Assembly (NCBI GenBank): GCA_016765335.1
Contig: JAESQE010000297.1
Location: forward strand, 1 to 6,224
Reading direction: 5' to 3'
DNA: 6,224 nucleotides
Origin: Planctomycetaceae bacterium
GTDB lineage: Bacteria > Planctomycetota > Planctomycetia > Planctomycetales > Planctomycetaceae
Below, in pieces: positions 1 through 6,224 of this stretch. The notes under the pieces were generated by a model. That model was given only the letters and a program-made list of their open reading frames with translations, was not told the origin of the DNA and made no database searches. The translations under genes and the position numbers were made by a program. Positions within the stretch are counted from its first letter, which is position 1. Each line of letters begins with the position of its first letter.

Positions 1-285
1 AATTTCTGGCGACGCGGTATCGATCGGCTTAAATGGCCCACGCACCTCCGAGGCAGCTTCGGGCTTCATGTCGAACAAATCGATATGACTCGGTGCACCC
101 AGATTGAAAATCTTGATACAGGCGCGGTCATCATTCGTCTTAGCCATGGCGGCCTCAGCAGCCATGCACTCAGCCAGGCTGTAACTGAAACCAACTGCTC
201 CCAGCGTTCCTACCTGCAAAAAATCGCGTCTGGTTGCTCCACCACCACATTGATGCGAACGGCTCTTACTTTCAAATTTCAGCAT
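1..285 (-). CDS. DUF1501 family protein with Tat signal, N-terminal fragment
   Basis: This is the first 95 codons of a gene that runs off the left edge. It begins at ATG 285-283, with an AAGGA ribosome binding site at 298-294 and an 8-nt spacer. The N-terminus holds a twin-arginine motif, TRRDFLQVG (residues 18-26), followed by a mildly hydrophobic stretch (about 25-47), so Tat export is likely. Next comes a typical DUF1501 opening: RACIKIFNLGAPSHIDLFD (about 55-72) and then a RGPFKPI segment (82-88). DUF1501 proteins belong to the alkaline phosphatase/sulfatase-like superfamily and are abundant in planctomycetes, usually beside DUF1549/DUF1553 cytochrome-type proteins; their substrate is unknown. 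Here the upstream neighbour is a PhyH-like gene instead, and any partner would lie outside the window. The family call is firm, the function is not. Confidence 0.88.
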   Translation of the reverse strand, partial: MLKFESKSRSHQCGGGATRRDFLQVGTLGAVGFSYSLAECMAAEAAMAKTNDDRACIKIFNLGAPSHIDLFDMKPEAASEVRGPFKPIDTASPEI

Positions 286-355
286 GTTTCAGTTCCTTAG
301 AGATTCAAAACAGAACCACAGCACATCAGCAATTTGCGTATCAAATTCATTTCAC

Positions 356-384
356 ATTATATGTCAGCGCAACAACCGTTACCA
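356..384 (-). promoter_or_regulatory. Putative sigma70-like promoter of the DUF1501 gene
   Basis: On the minus strand a perfect TATAAT lies at 361-356. At a 17-nt spacer the -35 hexamer would be TGGTAA (384-379), a poor match to TTGACA. The predicted start near 349 gives a leader of about 64 nt before the ATG at 285. The weak -35 box and the overlapping inverted repeat suggest a regulated promoter. This rests on motif matching only. Confidence 0.4.
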
Positions 385-393
385 GACAGTAAC
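378..393. repeat. Inverted repeat GTTAC-N6-GTAAC over the -35 region
   Basis: Two perfect 5-bp arms, GTTAC (378-382) and GTAAC (389-393), are separated by CAGACA. The dyad covers the proposed -35 hexamer of the DUF1501 promoter. It is too short and too far from a gene end to be a terminator. Its size and position fit a binding site for a dimeric regulator, although a 5-bp perfect dyad can also arise by chance. Confidence 0.35.
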
Positions 394-452
394 CCCGAGC
401 CGCGACAGAAAGCAGGAAATGTTTACTTTCCGTTTCAAGGAATATAGACATT

Positions 453-488
453 CGATTCTGTATCACCTGGGCACCTGATGCAGAATCG
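453..488 (-). terminator. Intergenic hairpin after the PhyH-like gene, no U-tract
   Basis: The arms 453-465 and 476-488 pair over 13 positions with one imperfect position (461/480), leaving a 10-nt loop, CCTGGGCACC. The outer 8 bp (CGATTCTG/CAGAATCG) and the inner 4 bp (ATCA/TGAT) are perfect. The hairpin starts 31 nt past the stop codon of the PhyH-like gene, which suits a 3'-end structure. No T-run follows on either strand, so it is not a canonical Rho-independent terminator. The imperfect pair is T-G on the plus strand and C-A on the minus strand, so folding is slightly better in plus-strand RNA. It may instead be a protein binding site or protect the RNA 3' end. Confidence 0.4.
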
Positions 489-519
489 TTCTTCTCGGGA
501 TCGACTAATTCAGGTTGTT

Positions 520-1455
520 TTACACGTCGTTGATCGTGTGAATCGAATCGATGAAGGAGCCGAAGTTTTTTTGCGGGTCTAACAGTAGCGGGTAGTAGTC
601 CCCTTGCATTTTTTCTCCAGATGGAACCTGTGGATAATTATCGGAACCAGGTTGCACATCGTCTTTACGATTGGAAATGACACCGTCTGCGAAGACGTTA
701 ATCAGCGTCGCTCGTCGAGATCGTTCTGATTTGTTTTCGTAAGAGCCATGCATCAGAAGCGGGTGGTGAAAACTGGCTTCTCCTTTTTTGACTTCAATCG
801 GAATACGTTGATCAAAATCGTCGATTTGCTCGGGAGTCAATAATTCGCGGATGCCTTCCATGTCTCCCCCCAAATCGATTTTGTCGAGCAAGCCCCAATG
901 ATGACTGCCGGGAATGTAGTACATGCAGCCGTTTTCAGTATCTGCATCGTCCAGCCCCATCCAGCACGTCAGATGAGACATCGGCGTTGTCCACGTCCAG
1001 TAGGAATAATCTTGATGCCAGGCGACAACGCCACCATGTTTGGCAGGTTTGCTGAAGAGCTGATCGTGAAACAATCGAACACCCGCACCGAGCAATTGAT
1101 AAGCAACCATCTGGAAAGCAGGATTCCACAGAATATCATGGTAAGCAGGTCTGACCCGCCAAGCTCCCAGTGCATGAAACAGCGTCGAATTTTCGTTGCT
1201 CGATTCGTTGCTATGATATTCGTAGAAAAACTGATGCCCGTCATGTTCAGGATCGACCATCTCAGATAGCTCGTGCCTCAGCGTTTCAACTTGACGATCA
1301 TCGAGCAACCGAATTCCGTGGACGTAACCTTTTTCTTTATATTGCAGCAACTGCTCATCAGATAAAAGGTATTGTTCCCACTGGTCAGCAGATTCCGGTT
1401 GCGGAAACAGATCGGTCAGGAGTTCGTGATTTAATCCGAGGTCAGTTGCAGTCAT
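520..1455 (-). CDS. Phytanoyl-CoA dioxygenase (PhyH)-like Fe(II)/2-oxoglutarate oxygenase
   Basis: This 311-residue protein is probably a cytoplasmic non-haem iron oxygenase that couples 2-oxoglutarate decarboxylation to hydroxylation of a small molecule. The PhyH fold is shown by the iron ligands: H147 and D149 in WHQDYSYW (146-153), and a distal histidine, probably H236, in LLMHGSYENKS. R247 or R248 is the likely 2-oxoglutarate carboxylate anchor. NGCMYYIPGSHHWG (175-188) is the usual PhyH core strand and turn. No signal peptide or membrane segment is visible, and the length is normal for the family. The start is ATG 1455-1453; no clear Shine-Dalgarno sequence precedes it, but a possible promoter 32 nt upstream supports a short leader. 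The gene lies 106 nt after the Gfo/Idh/MocA gene on the same strand. The substrate cannot be read from the sequence: PhyH relatives act on fatty acyl-CoA, ectoine, halogenated compounds and other metabolites. Confidence 0.9.
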   Translation of the reverse strand: MTATDLGLNHELLTDLFPQPESADQWEQYLLSDEQLLQYKEKGYVHGIRLLDDRQVETLRHELSEMVDPEHDGHQFFYEYHSNESSNENSTLFHALGAWRVRPAYHDILWNPAFQMVAYQLLGAGVRLFHDQLFSKPAKHGGVVAWHQDYSYWTWTTPMSHLTCWMGLDDADTENGCMYYIPGSHHWGLLDKIDLGGDMEGIRELLTPEQIDDFDQRIPIEVKKGEASFHHPLLMHGSYENKSERSRRATLINVFADGVISNRKDDVQPGSDNYPQVPSGEKMQGDYYPLLLDPQKNFGSFIDSIHTINDV

Positions 1456-1486
1456 TGAAGATGGATTCTAGAGATTAGGTGCAAGA

Positions 1487-1516
1487 ATAATGGTATCGGC
1501 GAGCCGGGGGTGTTAA
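1487..1516 (-). promoter_or_regulatory. Putative promoter of the PhyH-like gene
   Basis: On the minus strand TTAACA (1516-1511) is separated by 18 nt from CATTAT (1492-1487). The matches to the sigma70 consensus are five of six and four of six. Transcription would begin near 1480, giving a leader of about 25 nt. No convincing terminator for the preceding Gfo/Idh/MocA gene is seen in 1456-1561, so read-through from upstream is also possible. Confidence 0.35.
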
Positions 1517-1561
1517 CCAATCAGATCACCTGGGCCAAACTGACCCGGGAATCTGTATTGA

Positions 1562-2938
<1,377 letters not shown>

Positions 2939-2945
2939 CACGTTA

Positions 2946-2962
2946 TCCTTGATTAATTAAGG
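2946..2962 (-). promoter_or_regulatory. Ribosome binding site of the oxidoreductase gene inside a near-palindrome
   Basis: AAGGA at 2950-2946 lies 7 nt before ATG 2938 and decides the start over the adjacent GTG. It overlaps a 16-nt near-perfect palindrome at 2947-2962, whose halves CCTTGATT and AATTAAGG differ from symmetry at one pair (2951/2958). The palindrome could be an operator for a dimeric repressor. As RNA it would have no loop and would fold poorly, so sequestration of the binding site is less likely. Regulation is an inference. Confidence 0.4.
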
Positions 2963-2988
2963 TCAATTGGGCAATTCACGCTGGTTCC

Positions 2989-2994
2989 TTTATA
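2989..2994 (-). promoter_or_regulatory. Weak -10-like box upstream of the oxidoreductase gene
   Basis: TATAAA on the minus strand (2994-2989) matches five of six positions of the -10 consensus and lies about 50 nt before the start codon. The hexamer at a 17-nt spacer, TTTCAA (3017-3012), is a poor -35. The gene follows a 250-nt gap with a palindrome, so a promoter of its own is expected somewhere here. This box is the best candidate I see, but it is weak. Confidence 0.25.
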
Positions 2995-3094
2995 CAATAA
3001 TGAAAGCCAGATTGAAAAGGGACACCCTCTAATTCGAAGTTCAGCCGGGATGATTTGATTTACGGGAACCTTTGTGAATTCAAAAGACATTGCC

Positions 3095-3174
3095 AGCGGA
3101 GGGTAGACATTCTTGTCTGCCTGGAATGAAGGCAGGCTCAAATGACACACAGACAGGAATGTCTGTGCTCCGCT
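3095..3174. repeat. REP-like long imperfect palindrome between genes
   Basis: This 80-nt element is built as nested inverted repeats. The outer arms AGCGGAG (3095-3101) and CTCCGCT (3168-3174) are perfect. After a 3-nt mismatch come 15-nt arms, AGACATTCTTGTCTG (3105-3119) and CAGACAGGAATGTCT (3150-3164), with one mismatch. Inside is a 6-bp hairpin, CTGCCT/AGGCAG (3117-3122 and 3130-3135), with a 7-nt loop that partly competes with the main stem. The element begins 16 nt after the ATP-grasp stop codon, the usual place for REP elements, which are dispersed extragenic palindromes often mobilised by RAYT transposases. It may also end or stabilise the ATP-grasp transcript: on the minus strand a short T4 lies about 10 nt beyond it. 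Multiple genomic copies are inferred from its form; only one copy is in this window. Confidence 0.65.
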
Positions 3175-3190
3175 CACAATGTAAAATCAA

Positions 3191-4372
3191 TCAAAGATTC
3201 AAAGATTCTTTCAGGCGTTCTTTTAGTTTCCGAAGTTCCAGGCGACATTGTTGCTCGCTTACCTGCTGTGTCCAAACAGTGCAAATGGGATCATCAGTTG
3301 TAAAGCTGGTTCCAGCCGCGGGTAAGTCGCTGACCGTTGGCACGACCCACTGACTGTACTCCCACGTTTTTTTCTTTTGTTGAATTGCAAACCAATTCCA
3401 GTCCCAGTTTTCAGGAAGCTGAAAATCCCGAGGAGCATAAAGAATTGCCTTGCCAACTTTTTGAGGTTGCGTGTCACTCTCGATCTCAACAGATTCCGGA
3501 TCGATTTCTTTGGTGTTGATTTTTTCGGTGTTGAAGTAACTCAAGAACGATTCCTGTAATGCAAGTTCCAGAACTTCGATTGATGCACAGTACCGAGGAT
3601 TGATCTCTGTCAGGTAAGGATCTCCGTGCGAAACAATAAAATCAAAGCCAACCAGTCCGTAGAATTTGATTTGCGTACTCAATGCATTAGCCATGTCTTT
3701 TAATGTGGCTTGCATGGCTCTGGCCTGTTTGTCACCTCCACTAAATACCGGGCCAATGGAACCAATGTATGCGAATGGTCGCTGAGGCAATTCGTCACTG
3801 CCAATCAGCTGCGATGAGATACCCAGCAAATTCATCTTGCCAGAACGCGTTGCAAAAAAGATCGCTGAATAAGATTCTCCCGAAATGAATTGCTGATCAT
3901 ATTCCAGCTGATCAGATTCAACGGCTGTGTCTGCAACTCGCGAGATGCCGATGCCTCCGGTTCCAAGCAGAGGCTTTCTTATCCATTGTTCCTTGTTCAA
4001 ATCATCTGATGGTTTACGAACTTGCAGATTGGGCAAGTTGTGTTCACGTAAAATTTGCTGAATCAAAGAGGGATCTCTGGATCGCTTTGTCATTGCAGGC
4101 GAAGTATTCCACAACAAAAACTGCGATTCCAGTTGCTGCATCGTCTCCGGTTCGTTTTCCCAACCTCCCACGGGCAAGCAGGGAATGTGTTGCCGGCTGG
4201 GGGATTGAGGGAAAGAAGCATCCTCATCTTTTGAAATCAATCGTACATCGCAGCCGGTCGGAAAGTCCAGATCCTGAAAGTAATCAAAAGCGCAAGGCTC
4301 CAGCCCAGCCCGCACAGCCGACCAACAAGCCGCCCGAGCAGAAGCACCAACAATGCAGATTTTCTTATTCAT
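3191..4372 (-). CDS. ATP-grasp superfamily protein, COG2232/OrfY-like predicted carboligase
   Basis: This 393-residue cytoplasmic protein is expected to join a carboxylate to an amine, or a similar nucleophile, through an acyl-phosphate using ATP. It opens with a glycine/alanine-rich N-domain, KICIVGASARAACWSAVRAG (4-23). The ATP-grasp core has the glycine-rich loop KPLLGTGGIGIS (133-144), the strand QQFISGESYSAIFF (160-173), GFDF (242-245) and the Mg-binding EINPR (256-260). The C-terminal tail DLPAAGT...DPICTV (349-366) resembles a family I associate with tetrahydromethanopterin-linked C1 gene clusters (OrfY type); that is recollection, not a search. No such C1 gene is in the window. The reading frame is open back to a TTG at 4414, but that start lies upstream of the likely -10 box. 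ATG 4372 gives the family-like MNKKICIVGASARAA; ATG 4381 is an alternative. No strong Shine-Dalgarno is present. Confidence 0.82.
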   Translation of the reverse strand: MNKKICIVGASARAACWSAVRAGLEPCAFDYFQDLDFPTGCDVRLISKDEDASFPQSPSRQHIPCLPVGGWENEPETMQQLESQFLLWNTSPAMTKRSRDPSLIQQILREHNLPNLQVRKPSDDLNKEQWIRKPLLGTGGIGISRVADTAVESDQLEYDQQFISGESYSAIFFATRSGKMNLLGISSQLIGSDELPQRPFAYIGSIGPVFSGGDKQARAMQATLKDMANALSTQIKFYGLVGFDFIVSHGDPYLTEINPRYCASIEVLELALQESFLSYFNTEKINTKEIDPESVEIESDTQPQKVGKAILYAPRDFQLPENWDWNWFAIQQKKKTWEYSQWVVPTVSDLPAAGTSFTTDDPICTVWTQQVSEQQCRLELRKLKERLKESLNL

Positions 4373-4397
4373 CTCAGGCATCTGGGCTTTCTTGTCA

Positions 4398-4425
4398 CTT
4401 ATAAAACAAGGCAAGTTTCAATCAA
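4398..4425 (-). promoter_or_regulatory. Putative sigma70-like promoter of the ATP-grasp gene
   Basis: On the minus strand TTGATT (4425-4420), a 16-nt spacer and TATAAG (4403-4398) form a plausible -35/-10 pair, with four and five of six consensus positions. Transcription would start near 4391, giving a leader of about 10 nt to ATG 4381 or 19 nt to ATG 4372. The pair lies directly after the transporter's terminator, so the ATP-grasp gene needs its own promoter here. Confidence 0.5.
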
Positions 4426-4426
4426 T

Positions 4427-4462
4427 AAAAAAGCCCCTGGAAAGTTGGATTCCAAGGGCTTT
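4427..4462 (-). terminator. Rho-independent terminator of the MFS transporter gene
   Basis: In minus-strand RNA, AAAGCCCUUGGAA (from 4462-4450) pairs with UUCCAGGGGCUUU (4442-4430) over 13 bp, with one U-G wobble and a 7-nt loop. The stem runs into a six-U tract (4432-4427). It begins 26 nt past the transporter stop codon. The wobble pair is stable only in minus-strand RNA (C-A on the other strand), which supports the assigned orientation. Confidence 0.88.
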
Positions 4463-4488
4463 GAATTCATTTGAAGTTCAAGACATCA

Positions 4489-6153
4489 TCAAGACTTAGA
4501 TGCGTCACCATCACCGTTTCCACCTTCGTGGGCGGGAATGACTTCATCATTCTTATCAAACACTTCTGCGGTACTGCCCGCTAAGTGAACGGTTTTGTAT
4601 CCACCGATTGCTTTGAAGTAGAAGAACAGAAGCAGGTAAATCACAGCCATGATGCCGGGTATGAACGAGTCGGCAACCAACGTATTGCGATCCCCGGTGA
4701 TGCTGGATTCGCTAACAAGTATTTGATCCTCTGTTGGGTTTTCAGCTTTGCCTGCTTCATCAACCTTTGATCCATCTAATCCATGGACTTCTTTAAAGAC
4801 AAGGAACTGGCTTGGAGCCTCGGATTTGTATTCTTCGCAAACTTCAGCATTTGCTTGCTGTAAAGCTTCTCCGGCATAGCGGTCTTTTGCATAGCCTAAA
4901 CCAGCTGAACCGATCAAACCGGCTGACATCATTCCGATACCACCCATGATACTCATTGCCACTGCACCGGTACGCGGGAAGCGGTCACCAATTACCGCCA
5001 GCATCGTAGGCCAGAAGAATGTTTTACCGACAGCATAAATCCCCAATGCGAACAATGCCCCAGCAAAAGTGGTAATGCCGCTGGCAAGGTTCAGGCCAAC
5101 ACATGCCAGGACAGAACAGACCAGTAAAATTCCAATTGGAGAAAGCCCGAGCTTCTTCTCAATAAAGTCTGCACAGAATCGGAGAAAGAACATAATGGCT
5201 GAGGTGTAAATGAAGAGCATTTTTCCTTCAGAGGAGCTCAAAATATTTCCGGTAATATTTTGAATCCAGCCATCTGTTCCTAATTCCACAGCACCAACTA
5301 ATGCGTGTGTGACAAACAACACAAAGATCAACCAGGCACCTAAAGAGAAATTGGTCAGCAACGCAATCGCGATTAACAGTACGCCACCGATGCCGTATCC
5401 GATGTAGTTTCCCATTGAGGAATCGGGGAACATTGGACCACATACACTGGCAAAGAAAAGAGCCAGCATAAAGCAGGCGACCGCTCCACCAACCAGGCCG
5501 ACATCTTTGAACATTTCAGCCAGGGTGAGCCCTTTTTCAGACGCTTCAGATTGTGGGAATTTCTGCCCCAGGAACATGAAGCCATAAACGACGGTTGGAA
5601 CCAGATAGAACGCCAACTGATATTTCCAGTGAACCCCGTAATAATCATCAAGTACCCAGCCAAGTACACCGCCCAAAATCATTCCTGCCGGCCAACTCGC
5701 ATGAAGGATATTCAAATAGTGAGTTCGCTTGGTAGGAAACAGAGTTGAAATCAAGGGATTAGCAACCGCCTCCAAGGTTCCATTGGCGAGTGCAAACAGG
5801 AACATTCCCCAGAACAGGAAGTTATAAACTTCCTCTTTAGGCATCTCAGCAGCTGGCATAAATGTGACAAATGCCGAAGCGATATGGAGTAAAAAAGCTA
5901 CCGCAACCAATTTACCGTAGCCGATTTTATCGACAACAAGACCGCCGATAAAAATACCGAAGCAAAATCCAGTGAAACCTGCTCCACCGATTTGACCTAA
6001 TTCAAGATTCGTAAATCCGTATTCGCCGCCCCAGTTATCAAAAATTCCTCCACGAATAGCAAAGCCCACTCCGGCTGCAAGAATTGCTGTGAATCCTGCC
6101 CAAAGGAGTCGATTTGCGTTTGCAGAAATTGCATCAGGTTGGTTCGTTGCCAT
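4489..6153 (-). CDS. MFS transporter, FHS (fucose/glucose permease)-like
   Basis: This 554-residue inner-membrane protein probably imports a sugar or related solute by proton symport. The first six membrane helices lie near residues 16-36, 56-76, 82-100, 112-132, 152-168 and 179-196. The segment [34 protein letters not shown] (124-157) resembles FHS-type permeases in TM4-TM5. Later hydrophobic segments lie near 221-239, 250-268, 272-290, 312-328, 340-356, 360-380, 396-420 and 497-517. The total of about 14 exceeds the usual 12, and the protein is longer than the 400-450 residues common in the family. A charged hydrophilic stretch (about 422-495) separates the last two helices, and the C-terminus (about 520-554) is acidic and glycine-rich. 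The start is ATG 6153, preceded by AGAGGA (6169-6164) with a 10-nt spacer. A strong terminator follows the stop. The substrate is not determinable; an uptake role is inferred from the family. Confidence 0.88.
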   Translation of the reverse strand: MATNQPDAISANANRLLWAGFTAILAAGVGFAIRGGIFDNWGGEYGFTNLELGQIGGAGFTGFCFGIFIGGLVVDKIGYGKLVAVAFLLHIASAFVTFMPAAEMPKEEVYNFLFWGMFLFALANGTLEAVANPLISTLFPTKRTHYLNILHASWPAGMILGGVLGWVLDDYYGVHWKYQLAFYLVPTVVYGFMFLGQKFPQSEASEKGLTLAEMFKDVGLVGGAVACFMLALFFASVCGPMFPDSSMGNYIGYGIGGVLLIAIALLTNFSLGAWLIFVLFVTHALVGAVELGTDGWIQNITGNILSSSEGKMLFIYTSAIMFFLRFCADFIEKKLGLSPIGILLVCSVLACVGLNLASGITTFAGALFALGIYAVGKTFFWPTMLAVIGDRFPRTGAVAMSIMGGIGMMSAGLIGSAGLGYAKDRYAGEALQQANAEVCEEYKSEAPSQFLVFKEVHGLDGSKVDEAGKAENPTEDQILVSESSITGDRNTLVADSFIPGIMAVIYLLLFFYFKAIGGYKTVHLAGSTAEVFDKNDEVIPAHEGGNGDGDASKS

Positions 6154-6224
6154 GTGTTGCTCATCCTCTTGAATTGTCGTTTATTATCTGTGGAGTCATC
6201 CATTGACATGTATTTAAGCATGCA
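6154..6224 (-). promoter_or_regulatory. Leader and possible -10 box of the MFS transporter gene
   Basis: The 71 nt before the transporter contain the AGAGGA ribosome binding site (6169-6164) and GATAAT on the minus strand (6188-6183), which matches five of six -10 positions. No good -35 hexamer is seen at 16-18 nt upstream of it, and the window ends soon after. The promoter assignment is tentative. Confidence 0.3.

Noticed and set aside
284..478. A 64-codon open frame on the plus strand
   Set aside because: It overlaps the start of the DUF1501 gene, has no ribosome binding site, and its product has no recognisable features; the region is better explained as promoter and 3' structure.
1526..1556. 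Short GC-rich dyad CCTGGG/CCCGGG after the oxidoreductase gene
   Set aside because: Only 6 bp, with a mismatch in minus-strand RNA and no T-run; not enough for a terminator.
2953..3177. A 74-codon minus-strand frame in the gap after the ATP-grasp gene
   Set aside because: About a third of it is the translated REP-like palindrome and the rest looks like non-coding sequence; it is most likely a spurious frame.
3191..3206. Tandem 8-mer TCAAAGAT at the 3' end of the ATP-grasp gene
   Set aside because: Only two copies, and they include the stop codon and the last codons of the gene; too short to be called a repeat element.
3892..3914. Direct repeat GCTGATCA within the ATP-grasp gene
   Set aside because: Two copies inside coding sequence for an acidic stretch; best explained by codon content.
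4009..4404. A 131-codon plus-strand frame opposite the ATP-grasp gene start
   Set aside because: The minus-strand product carries conserved ATP-grasp features over the same bases; the plus frame has low-complexity content and no ribosome binding site.
4373..4414. N-terminal extension of the ATP-grasp protein from TTG 4414
   Set aside because: The extra 14 residues lack family character, and the TTG lies upstream of the proposed -10 box, between it and the -35 box.
6203..6208. Perfect TTGACA on the plus strand at the right edge
   Set aside because: A -10 box at normal spacing would fall outside the window, so a divergent promoter cannot be tested.

Overview
The window looks like chromosomal DNA from a planctomycete. 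The evidence is a DUF1501 protein and a Gfo/Idh/MocA oxidoreductase that both carry twin-arginine (Tat) signals, a PhyH-family dioxygenase, an FHS-like sugar transporter, and an ATP-grasp protein of the kind found with methanopterin C1 genes. Base composition is fairly balanced, which would fit a Gimesia-like genus, but the genus is a guess.

All five genes are on the minus strand, so transcription runs from right to left. In that order they are: an MFS transporter (6153-4489); an ATP-grasp enzyme (4372-3191, starting downstream of the longest possible ORF start); a Tat-exported Gfo/Idh/MocA oxidoreductase (2938-1562); a phytanoyl-CoA dioxygenase-like Fe(II)/2-oxoglutarate oxygenase (1455-520); and the first 95 codons of a DUF1501 protein (285 to beyond position 1). 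No RNA gene, CRISPR array, transposase, integrase or attachment site was seen.

The gaps between genes are about 75 to 250 bp. They hold signals suggesting mostly single-gene transcripts: a strong Rho-independent terminator after the transporter, immediately followed by a sigma70-like promoter for the ATP-grasp gene; a long REP-like palindrome after the ATP-grasp gene; a possible promoter before the dioxygenase; a hairpin without a U-tract after the dioxygenase; and a perfect -10 box with an inverted repeat over the -35 region before the DUF1501 gene. The longest non-coding stretches (286-519 and 2939-3190) are under 300 bp.

A loose functional theme is possible: uptake of a sugar or related solute (MFS), oxidation in the periplasm (Gfo/Idh/MocA) and hydroxylation of a small molecule (PhyH). 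The separate transcription signals argue against a tightly coupled operon. I do not see a clearly new biological system. The points most worth a second look are the REP-like palindrome, the ATP-grasp protein sitting away from C1 genes, and the enlarged MFS transporter.
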